64,000 bases of DNA from Seriola aureovittata (Eukaryota > Chordata > Actinopteri > Carangiformes > Carangidae), in assembly GCF_021018895.1 (NCBI RefSeq), contig NC_079367.1, positions 117,001 to 181,000 of the forward strand, given 5' to 3'. Below the pieces are notes generated by a model. That model saw only the letters and a list, made by a program, of their open reading frames with translations. It made no database searches and was not told the origin of the DNA. Positions 13,257 through 24,000 of this stretch are shown here, piece after piece (the stretch's first letter is position 1; every line of letters starts with the position of its first letter). A program made the position numbers and the translations under genes.

Positions 13257-14744
13257 TACACTGAATTTGTGCCTTAGTATGCTATGACTTCATATGCCTT
13301 ACTATGCTATGTCGTTACTCTGCCTTACTATACTATGACTTTTTATGACTTTTTTATGCCTTACTATAATATGACTTTTTATGACTTTTTATGCCTTACT
13401 ATACTATAATGTTTTATGCCTCACTATACTATATCGTTTTTATGACTTTTTATGCCCTACTATAATATGACTTCAAATGGCTTCCTATGGTTGGACTTTT
13501 TCATGACTTTTTATGCCTTACTGTACTATTTCGTTATTACTTTTTATGCCTTACTATACTATGTCTTTCCATGCCTTATTATACTATGTCGTTTTTATGA
13601 CTTTTTATTCTTTACTATACTATGACTTTTTTATGACTTTTTATTCTCTTTTATAGTATGACTTTTTATGTCTTACTAAAATATGACTTTTTATGTCTTA
13701 CTATACTATGACTTTTTATGCTTTCCTATACTACGACTTTTTTATGACTTTTTGTGACTTTTTATTCTTTACTATACTATGACTTTTTATGCCTTACTAT
13801 ACTATGTCGTTTTTTTGACATTTTATGCCTTACTAAAATATGACTTTTTTATGACGTTTTAAGCCTTAATATATTATGACTTTTTATGACTTTTTATACC
13901 TTATTGTACTATGTCGTTTTTATTACTTTTTATGCCTTACTAAACTATGACTTTTTTATGACTTTTCATACCTTACTACTTTATGTATTTTTTATGCCTT
14001 GCTATACTATGACTTTTTTATGACTTTTTATTCTCTTTTATACTATGACTTTTTATGTCTTACTATACTATGACTTTTTATGCTTTACTATACTATGACT
14101 TTTTATGTCTTGCTATACTATGTAGTTTTTTTTTTTTTTACTTTTTACGCCTTAGTATACTATGACGTTTTAAGCCTTACTATACTCTGACTTTTTTTTG
14201 ACTTTTTATACCTTAATGTACTATGACTTTTTATATCTTACTGTACTATGTCATTTTTCTGACTTTTTATTCTTTATTATACTATGACTTTTTATGGCTT
14301 ACTATACTATGTCGTTTTTATTACTTTTTATGCCTTACTAAACTATGACTTTTTTATGACTTTTCATACCTTAGTACATTATGTATTTTTTATGCCTTGC
14401 TATACTATGACTTTTTTATGACTTTTTATTCTCTTTTATACTATGACTTTTTATGTCTTACTATACTATGACTTTTTATGCCTTACTATACTATGACTTT
14501 TTTATGACTTTTTATGTCTTACTATACTATGACTTTTTATGCCTTACTATACTATGTCATTTTTTTGACATTTTATGCCTTACTAAAATATAACTTTTTT
14601 ATGACTTTTTATGCCTTACTATACTATGTAGTTTTTTTTTTACTTTTTATGCCTTACTATAATTTGACTTTTTATGACGTTTTAAGCCTTACTATACTAT
14701 GTCGTTTTTTTGACATTTTATGCCTTACTAAAATATGACTTTTT
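13257..14744. repeat. AT-rich minisatellite, left block
   Basis: Irregular tandem repeats built from atgactttttatgccttac, then tatact, about 25 bp, often expanded to about 36 bp by an extra tatgacttttt. Variant words (gtcgttttt, gtctt, gacgttttaag) recur throughout. Translations such as the 74-codon ORF at 14514-14738 are low-complexity Tyr/Phe/Leu artefacts. No gene is present. The block is interrupted at 14745 by transposon copy A and continues at 17603. Confidence 0.95.
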
Positions 14745-14960
14745 CAGTGGCGGCTGCTGGTCTTATAAGGAGGGGAAGCTCATCTTTCGGCCTCCATCAT
14801 AAAATGTGTCTGTTTATTTAAATGTAAATTCGCAGAGTGACAGAAGAGAGCCGCCAAACACAAAGCTACTTGTTTTTAACAAAGACAAAGTCGCTGAGGA
14901 TCAGTAACGTCTCCAGATCAACTCCGAACAACGGAATGAAAAACTTGAAAACTGCCAGAC

Positions 14961-15736
14961 ATGTTGCATGCCAGACTGACCCATTGTAGGCACACAGTTA
15001 TCCTTGAAGACTCTTCAGCCTCACATCAGAAGTACAGGTCTGTAGCCATCTTAAGTGCATCTACTTTTGATAAACCTAACAGTCATTTATCAGTCTTGGA
15101 ATGCTGTGAAGGTAAATGAAGCTATGGTTACTTAGAACTTGTGAGAGTGTGTAGGCTAAGGTTTCTGTCATCATTAACATATTTGATTTTCTCTTTACTG
15201 TACCTCCAGACTCTACCTGGCTGCCACGTACTACAATGAAAATGCTGACCGACCACAAGCCCAAACAAAAGAAGGTGACCACTGTTCAAGGTCCAATTTC
15301 CAAAAGCCATGAAGGGAGAATGCAGAGCTAAACCAATTAAGACTGGGCTGACATTCTATAAGTGTTATATTATTTTATTTTTCAACCAAAAAATGTTTTC
15401 TACACATTGTATTAAATATTGCACATATAATGTTATGACAGTTCCATCAACAACAAAATACAGTAAAGAAAATATCAGGAGGTGGTTAGAAACAGACTTT
15501 CAGTCATTGTTTTGTAAAAAAAAAAGTGAAAAATGTAAAAAAAATCTTTTGTGTTTTATCAAACAGGGAATGTGGTGGACCTCATATTTGAAAAAGTCTT
15601 TGTTGACCTGGGACCATACACAGAAGCTGCTTTGGCCATCCCCATCCCAGAGGACCTCATTGCACAGTTCGAGCGGCCTGAGAAGGAGGAGGTCATATCC
15701 AGCTCTGTGTCCCGGTTCTATCATGGGCCAGTCTAA
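14961..15736 (+). pseudogene. Plus-strand gene remnant of copy A (THAP-element protein, 3' exons)
   Basis: Three exon-like pieces. The first (about 14961-15111, donor gtaaat) contains VACQTDP and, in another frame, VGTQLSLKTLQPHIRS, a pairing I recall from teleost THAP-type element proteins. The second (15210-15357, acceptor tacctccag) encodes YNENADRPQAQTKEG-like sequence with a one-base deletion relative to copy B near 15282. Its expected donor reads ATAAGT instead of GTAAGT. The last (15567-15736, acceptor atcaaacag) is intact: NVVDLIFEKVF, then IPIPEDL, ERPEKEEVI and SVSRF, ending at TAA. Frameshifts show it is dead. Domain knowledge is from memory and the full protein function is not identified. 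Confidence 0.7.
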
Positions 15737-17381
15737 AACCCACATACCGGCCTGTGGCGTCAGGAAACTCTGCATGGATGCGTAGGACCGTGCAGGCTGG
15801 AATGACGACCCAGATTCTGCAACCAAGGAAGCCCCAGCACCAGATCACACAGCTCCTATAGGCTAGATACCTGTACTGACTAAAACAACTGGACAGGGCA
15901 TTTAGTCTTGCAAACATATATCCATGTTGTGTCTCACAATTTTTTTTTATGGATCCAGTGAATCCTACAGTTTTTTTTATTATCAATGATTATAACTGCC
16001 TCATTTGATGTAAATAAATGCTTGATTGTTACTAAAGAAATGACTCCTCTGAATTCATATATTATATGCACACTATCTGCTGATAGAAGAACTTTACAAA
16101 TCAAAGAGCAGCTAAACTAATTTATTTGAGGGTGTGTTACTCTATTTGTGGTGTGTTGTTACCATTGTAAAATTATGTGCACTGAAGTAAAACAAGACTG
16201 CCTAAAATCTTTTATTTAGATTGAAACTATGTTTTTACAAAGAAGCAAAACGTACTGGTGTATTCCTCTCAACCGTAAAGGACCATAGTCAGTGCGGTAC
16301 ATGTTGCAGGCAGAACACAATGAGGCAGAGCGGCTCCAACCCAGGACGGCCGACCATACATGATAAATCTTCCTTAATCTCCCATAGCCGTCTGGTAACC
16401 TACAGTGAATTGCAAATGGTAAATTCTATGGTTTATTAAATGTAATGTAATCAAAACAAATTAGTGATTAGTTTGTCCAGTGAGAATGCTACCTGTGGTA
16501 TCTCCTAGCAGCAGATGTTCTCAGCTTCTGTGGGCATGGTTGCACAGTTTCCACAGGAGCACCTGTCCAAAATATAGAGAAAAATGGTAACATTCACCAA
16601 AATATAAAGCTTGTGAAATTCAAACACTGACAGACAGTGGAGCTAAGGTGGGTAAGAAGTAAGCTTGGCTACATATCAAGTGCATATAACATAGGTAATT
16701 TATAACATGTCACTTATTGCATATAATGTGGAGCTTGACAACAGTGTAGTGTAGAAAACTGCACAGTTCAGTCTTTGACTAAAGATTACTGTTGCTGTCA
16801 GACATGTTTATACTGATTTACAGCTTTCATTGTAATACACAAAATAAATTTACTACATAAAGGAAGATGTCACGATGAGCATCTCTGCTCAAAACATGGA
16901 GAAAAATGATTTACTTTGTCAGCACCTATTAAAATATCTGACTAGTACTGACATTGAACACCTGTAGCAGTCCAAATACAACAAACATTTTCAGACTGTA
17001 AAAGTATATCTAAGGAGGCATGACAGATAACTACATTACACAATTCACAATAGTGCTTATTTACCAAAAGAGCTCCTAGTAATGACGAGACAGTAACAGT
17101 TAGCATTAGCTACCTAGCTACATGTTAAATAAATGTTTGTAAATGTGTGCCAGCACACATTTACAAACTGAAAATGTAATGTCAAAATACACAAAATTGG
17201 TTACCAACCATTCAGAAAAGTCCTGCTGCAGTTGTAGAGTTTGAACTTCTTCAGCAGTCTCTCCCTCTGGGTCAGATTCTGGATAAAAGTCGTGTGGTTG
17301 AACCAAATCGCTACCGACGCCAGGTTGCCTGTCACAGTCACCGTAAACATTAGAGCATGGTTCCAGAAGCCTGTACGGCAT
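15693..17381 (-). pseudogene. Minus-strand P2X7 ballast-like gene remnant, copy A
   Basis: Four exons run leftwards. Exon a (17209 to about 17350) encodes GSDLVQPHDFYPES and LQLQQDFSEW. Exon b (16493-16562, 70 nt) encodes CSCGNCATMPTEAENICC followed by TAG, then EIPQ. Exon c (from 16399 downward) encodes CMVGRPGLEPLCL. Exon d (about 15880 to 15693) encodes YLAYRSCVIW, VIPACTVLRI and GRYVGFR. The order CxCGxC, CC, AYRxxxxW, IPxC and GxYxGF is that of the zinc-binding C-terminal domain of P2X7 receptors. Exon joins a-b and b-c keep phase. The TAG in exon b and a frameshift in exon c make it non-functional. Its 3' end overlaps the plus-strand exon by 44 nt. Confidence 0.8.
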
Positions 17382-17602
17382 CCCTTCCGGAGAGGGGCGT
17401 GGTCAGGCACAGCTCATTTGCATTTAAAGCTACAGACACAGAAACAGCCTGTTCTGAACAGGGCTGAAAAAGAGGGGTTTACAGGCATGCTGAAATATAG
17501 GATCGGAGTGGATTTTTTAGCAAAAAGCTTCAAAGACATGCTTTGGGGACCTCTGAGACTTATTCAAACTTGTTGAAAAGGAGCATAATATGTCCCCTTT
17601 AA

Positions 17603-20000
17603 TATACTATGACTTTTTATTACTTTTTATACCTTACTTTACTATGTTGTTTTTTTACATTTTATGCATTACTAATATATGAATTTTTTATGACTTTTTA
17701 TGCCTTACTATAATATGACTTTTTATGCCTTGCTATACTTTCTTTTCATGCCTTACTATACTATGAATTTTTTGTGACTTTTTATTACTTACTAAAATAT
17801 GGCTTTTTTATGAATTTTTATGCCTTACTATACTATGACTTTTTATGCCTTACTATACTATGTAGTTTTTTTTAACTTTTGATGCCTTACTATAATATGA
17901 CTTTTTTATGACTTTTTATACCTTAATATATTATGACTTTTTATGCCTTGCTATACTTTCTTTTCATGCCTTACTTAACTATGTCTTTTTTATGACGTTT
18001 TAAGCCTTACTATACTATGACTTTTTATGCCTTACTATACTATGTCGTTTTTATTACTTTTTATGCCTTACTAAACTATGACTTTTTATGTCTTACTATA
18101 CTATGACTTTTTATGCCTTACTTAACTATGACTTTTTTATGACGTTTTAAGCCTTACTATACTATGACTTTTTATGCTTTGCTATACTATGTTGTTTTTA
18201 TGACTTTTTATGCCTTACTATATTATGACTTTTTTATGACTTTTTATGTCTTACTATACTATGACATTTTACGCCTTACTAATATATGACTTTTTATGAC
18301 TTTTTATGCCTTACTATACTATGTTGTTTTTATAACTTTTTATGCCTTACTATACTATGACTTTTTAATGACTTTTTATGTCTTACTATACTATGACTTT
18401 TTATGCCTTGCTATACTATGACTTTTTATGCCTTACTAAACTATGTTGTTTTTATGACTTTTTATGCCTTACTAAAATGACTTTTTATGACTTTTTATTC
18501 TTTACTATACTATGACTTTTTATGCCTTACTTAACTATGACTTTTTATGACGTTTTAAGCCTTACTATACTATGACTTTTTATGCCTTGCTATACTATGT
18601 TGTTTTTATATGACTTTTTATGCCTTACTATATTATGACTTTTTATGACTTTTTATGTCTTACTATACTATGACTTTTTATGCCTTACTATACTATGTCG
18701 TTTTTTTTTAGATTTTATGCCTTACTAAAATATGACTTTCTTATAACTTTTTATGCCTTACTATACTATGTCATTTTTATGACTTTTTATTCTTTACTAT
18801 GCTATGACTTTTTATGCCTTACTATACTATGTCGTTTTTATGACTTTTTATGCCTTACTACAGTATGTCGTTTTTATTACTTTTTATGCCTTACTATACT
18901 ATGACTTTTTAATGACTTTTTATGTCTTACTATACTATGACTTTTTATGCCTTGCTATACTATGACTTTTTATGCCTTACTAAACTATGTTGTTTTTATG
19001 ACTTTTTATGCCTTACTAAAATGACTTTTTTATGACTTTTTATTCTTTACTATACTATGACTTTTTATGCCTTGCTATACTATGACTTTTTATGTCTTAC
19101 TATACTATGTAGTTTTTTTTTTACTTTTTATGCCTTACTATACTATGTTGTTTTTTTACATTTTATGCATTACTAATATATGAATTTTTTATGACTTTTT
19201 ATGCCTTACTATAATATGACTTTTTTATGACTTTTTATACCTTAATATATTATGACTTTTTATGCGTTGCTATACTATATCTTTTCATGCCTTACTTAAC
19301 TATGTCTTTTTTATGACGTTTTAAGCCTTACTATACTATGACTTTTTATGCCTTACTATACTATGTCGTTTTTTTGACATTTTATGCCTTACTAAAATAT
19401 GACTTTTTTATGCCTTTTTATGCCTTACTATACTATGTCGTTTTTATTACTTTTTATGCCTTACTAAACTATGACTTTTTTATGACTTTTTATGTCTTAC
19501 TATACTATGACTTTTTATGCCTTACTTAACTATGACTTTTTTATGACGTTTTAAGCCTTACTATACTATGACTTTTTATGCTTTGCTATACTATGTTGTT
19601 TTTATGACTTTTTATGCCTTACTATATTATGACTTTTTTATGACTTTTTATGTCTTACTATACTATGACATTTTACGCCTTACTAATATATGACTTTTTT
19701 ATGACTTTTTATGCCTTACTATACTATGACTTTTTACGCCTTACTAATATATGACTTTTTTATGACTTTTTTATGACTTTTTATGCTTTCCTATACTATG
19801 TTGTTTTTATGACTTTTTATTCTTTACTATGCTATGACTTTTTATGCCTTACTATACTATGACTTTTTATGCCTTACTATACTATGACTTTTTACGCCTT
19901 ACTAATATATGACTTTTTTATGACTTTTTATGCCTTACTATACTATGTCGTTTTTATAACTTTTTATGCCTTACTAAACTATGACTTTTTTATGACTTTT
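17603..20000. repeat. AT-rich minisatellite, middle block
   Basis: Same repeat family as 13257-14744. Longer segments are themselves duplicated: the run with gccttacttaactatgac and gacgttttaagcc recurs near 18110, 18530 and 19530. The open frames here are low-complexity artefacts. The block runs straight into the N gap at 20001, where assembly presumably collapsed. Confidence 0.95.
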
Positions 20001-20500
20001 NNNNNNNNNNNNNNNNNNNNNNNNNNNNNNNNNNNNNNNNNNNNNNNNNNNNNNNNNNNNNNNNNNNNNNNNNNNNNNNNNNNNNNNNNNNNNNNNNNNN
20101 NNNNNNNNNNNNNNNNNNNNNNNNNNNNNNNNNNNNNNNNNNNNNNNNNNNNNNNNNNNNNNNNNNNNNNNNNNNNNNNNNNNNNNNNNNNNNNNNNNNN
20201 NNNNNNNNNNNNNNNNNNNNNNNNNNNNNNNNNNNNNNNNNNNNNNNNNNNNNNNNNNNNNNNNNNNNNNNNNNNNNNNNNNNNNNNNNNNNNNNNNNNN
20301 NNNNNNNNNNNNNNNNNNNNNNNNNNNNNNNNNNNNNNNNNNNNNNNNNNNNNNNNNNNNNNNNNNNNNNNNNNNNNNNNNNNNNNNNNNNNNNNNNNNN
20401 NNNNNNNNNNNNNNNNNNNNNNNNNNNNNNNNNNNNNNNNNNNNNNNNNNNNNNNNNNNNNNNNNNNNNNNNNNNNNNNNNNNNNNNNNNNNNNNNNNNN
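20001..20500. other. Assembly gap (500 N)
   Basis: Exactly 500 N, the same size as the other two gaps, so it is a fixed-size placeholder of unknown true length. It lies inside the AT-rich minisatellite. Confidence 1.
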
Positions 20501-21057
20501 CCTTAATATACCATGATGTATTTTTGACATTTTATGCCATACTATACTAAGATGTTTTTTTGGCATTTTTAGGCCTAATCATAGTATTTCGTCTCATGCC
20601 TGACCATACTATGACGATTTTATGACCTTTTATGACTTAATATACTATGATGTATTTTTGACATTTTATGCCATACTATACTATGTCGTTTTTTGACATT
20701 TTTATGCGTCATTATATTATTTCGTCTCATGCCTGACCATACTATAACATTTTTATGAACTTTGAAGCCTTAATATACTGTGAGGTATTTTTAACATTTA
20801 TTTAAATATATTTTTGGGGCTTTTATGCCTTTATTAGGCTGTCCGATGCGGGATTCGAACCAGGGCCAACTGCAGCGAAGACTGTAGCCTCTGCACATGG
20901 GACGACTGCTTAGACCACTACGCCACACGACACCCCAATTTTTTTGACATTTTTCTGCGATACTACACTAAGATCTTTTTTGGCATTTTTATGGCTAATT
21001 ATAGTATTTCGTCTCATGCCTGACCATAATATGACGATTTTATAACCTTTTATGCCT
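20501..21057. repeat. AT-rich minisatellite, diverged right block of about 124-bp period
   Basis: A more complex version of the minisatellite, in which a longer unit repeats: tagtatttcgtctcatgcc, tgaccatactatgacgattt, tatgatgtatttttgacatt. The cgtctcatgcctgac word is at about 20590, 20714 and 21010. A decayed SINE interrupts it at about 20815-20936. The junction with the satellite at 21058 falls inside monomer A, at ccttaacggtgtggcacc. Confidence 0.88.
20815..20936 (-). mobile_element. Truncated tRNA-derived SINE
   Basis: On the minus strand it starts GGGGTGTCGTGTGGCGTAGT, contains the A-box-like TGGCGTAGTGGTCTAAGCAG and a B box GGTTCGAATCC, and ends in the AAAGGCATAAAAGCCCC tail. It lacks the ccattccccc/ggaaatgagg middle segment present in the intact copies at 27447, 29736 and 31391, so it is internally deleted and older. 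Confidence 0.85.
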
Positions 21058-24000
21058 TAACGGTGTGGCACCTCAGCATATGAGAGATGACCCATGGCGG
21101 CCCTTCGGAAGGGAGCGACTCAGAAGGCTGGGGCTGACATATGTTACTCAGCGTGACGAGCCGAGTCCGTAGACACCAAATTTGTGGACTTTGGACAAAC
21201 TTTTCCGTTGTGACATTCACACTAGTCTTAATGGTGTGGCACCTCAGCATATGAGAGATGACCCATGGCGGCCCTTCGGAAGGGAGCGACTCAGAAGGCT
21301 GGGGCTGACATATGTTACTCAGCTTGACGAGCCGAGTCCGTAGACACCCAATTTGTGGACTTTTGACAAAATTTTTCGTCGCAGCAAGCGGGCCTCGGAC
21401 ACGTTTAACGAGGCATCCCTTCCGACGGGAGCGACTTCGAAGCCTGGGGCTGACATATGTTACTCAGCGTGACGAGCCGAGTCCGTAGATACCAAATTTG
21501 TGGACTTTCGAGAAAATTTTTCGGAAATTATTAAAACACAGAATTTAACCGTGTCTCCCGGCAGCATATGAGAGACCTCCCATGGCGGCCATTCGGAAGG
21601 GAGCGACTCAGAAGGCTGGGGCTGACATATGTTACTCAGCGTGACGAGCCGAGTCCGTAGACACCAAACTTGTGGACTTTGGACAAACTTTTCCGTTGCG
21701 ACATTCACACTAGTCTTAATGGTGTGGCACCTCAGCATATGAGAGATGACCCTTCGGAAGGGAGCGACTCAGAAGGCTGGGGCTGACATATGTTACTCAG
21801 CGTGACGAGCCGAGTCCGTAGACACCAAACTTGTGGACTTTGGACAAACTTTTCCGTTGCGACATTCACACTAGTCTTAATGGTGTGGCACCTCAGCATA
21901 TGAGAGATGACCCTTCGGAAGGGAGCGACTCAGAAGGCTGGGGCTGACATATGTTACTCAGCTTGACGAGCCGAGTCCGTAGACACCCAATTTGTGGACT
22001 TTTGACAAAATTTTTCGTCGCAGCAAGCGGGCCTCGGACACGTTTAACGAGGCATCCCTTCCGACGGGAGCGACTTCGAAGCCTGGGGCTGACATATGTT
22101 ACTCAGCGTGACGAGCCGAGTCCGTAGATACCAAATTTGTGGACTTTCGAGAAAATTTTTCGGAAATTATTAAAACACAGAATTTAACCGTGTCTCCCGG
22201 CAGCATATGAGAGACCTCCCATGGCGGCCATTCGGAAGGGAGCGACTCAGAAGGCTGGGGCTGACATATGTTACTCAGCGTGACGAGCCGAGTCCGTAGA
22301 CACCAAACTTGTGGACTTTGGACAAACTTTTCCGTTGCGACATTCACACTAGTCTTAATGGTGTGGCACCTCAGCATATGAGAGATGACCCTTCGGAAGG
22401 GAGCGACTCAGAAGGCTGGGGCTGACATATGTTACTCAGCTTGACGAGCCGAGTCCGTAGACACCCAATTTGTGGACTTTTGACAAAATTTTTCGTCGCA
22501 GCAAGCGGGCCTCGGACACGTTTAACGAGGCATCCCTTCCGACGGGAGCGACTTCGAAGCCTGGGGCTGACATATGTTACTCAGCGTGACGAGCCGAGTC
22601 CGTAGATACCAAATTTGTGGACTTTCGAGAAAATTTTTCGGAAATTATTAAAACACAGAATTTAACCGTGTCTCCCGCAGCATATGAGAGACCTCCCATG
22701 GCGGCCATTCGGAAGGGAGCGACTCAGAAGGCTGGGGCTGACATATGTTACTCAGCGTGACGAGCCGAGTCCGTAGACACCAAATTTGTGGACTTTGGAC
22801 AAACTTTTCCGTTGCGACATTCACACTAGTCTTAATGGTGTGGCACCTCAGCATATGAGAGATGACCCTTCGGAAGGGAGCGACTCAGAAGGCTGGGGCT
22901 GACATATGTTACTCAGCTTGACGAGCCGAGTCCGTAGACACCCAATTTGTGGACTTTTGACAAAATTTTTCGTCGCAGCAAGCGGGCCTCGGACACGTTT
23001 AACGAGGCATCCCTTCCGACGGGAGCGACTCGAAGCCTGGGGCTGACATATGTTACTCAGCGTGACGAGCCGAGTCCGTAGATACCAAATTTGTGGACTT
23101 TCGAGAAAATTTTTCGGAAATTATTAAAACACAGAATTTAACCGTGTCTCCCGCAGCATATGAGAGACCTCCCATGGCGGCCATTCGGAAGGGAGCGACT
23201 CAGAAGGCTGGGGCTGACATATGTTACTCAGCGTGACGAGCCGAGTCCGTAGACACCAAACTTGTGGACTTTGGACAAACTTTTCCGTTGCGACATTCAC
23301 ACTAGTCTTAATGGTGTGGCACCTCAGCATATGAGAGATGACCCTTCGGAAGGGAGCGACTCAGAAGGCTGGGGCTGACATATGTTACTCAGCGTGACGA
23401 GCCGAGTCCGTAGACACCAAACTTGTGGACTTTGGACAAACTTTTCCGTTGCGACATTCACACTAGTCTTAATGGTGTGGCACCTCAGCATATGAGAGAT
23501 GACCCTTCGGAAGGGAGCGACTCAGAAGGCTGGGGCTGACATATGTTACTCAGCTTGACGAGCCGAGTCCGTAGACAACCCAATTTGTGGACTTTTGACA
23601 AAATTTTTCGTCGCAGCAAGCGGGCCTCGGACACGTTTAACGAGGCATCCCTTCCGACGGGAGCGACTTCGAAGCCTGGGGCTGACATATGTTACTCAGC
23701 GTGACGAGCCGAGTCCGTAGATACCAAATTTGTGGACTTTCGAGAAAATTTTTCGGAAATTATTAAAACACAGAATTTAACCGTGTCTCCCGGCAGCATA
23801 TGAGAGACCTCCCATGGCGGCCATTCGGAAGGGAGCGACTCAGAAGGCTGGGGCTGACATATGTTACTCAGCTTGACGAGCCGAGTCCGTAGACACCCAA
23901 TTTGTGGACTTTTGACAAAATTTTTCGTCGCAGCAAGCGGGCCTCGGACACGTTTAACGAGGCATCCCTTCCGACGGGAGCGACTTCGAAGCCTGGGGCT

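Larger units (their letters stand above)
14745..17602 (+). mobile_element. Decayed DNA transposon, copy A (chimeric left end)
   Basis: Positions 14961-17602 match copy B (39045-41638) closely throughout. The right end reads gagcataatatgtcccc, then TTTAA, directly abutting minisatellite. The same terminus ends copy B, and TTAA at the junction fits a TTAA-targeting DNA transposon (Kolobok- or piggyBac-like by target site only; the superfamily is not proven). The left 216 bp (14745-14960), starting CAGTGGCGGCTGCTGG, are not in copy B and look like the terminus of a different DNA transposon. The element carries remnants of two convergent genes, described separately. A plus-strand AATAAA is at 16013. 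Confidence 0.8.
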
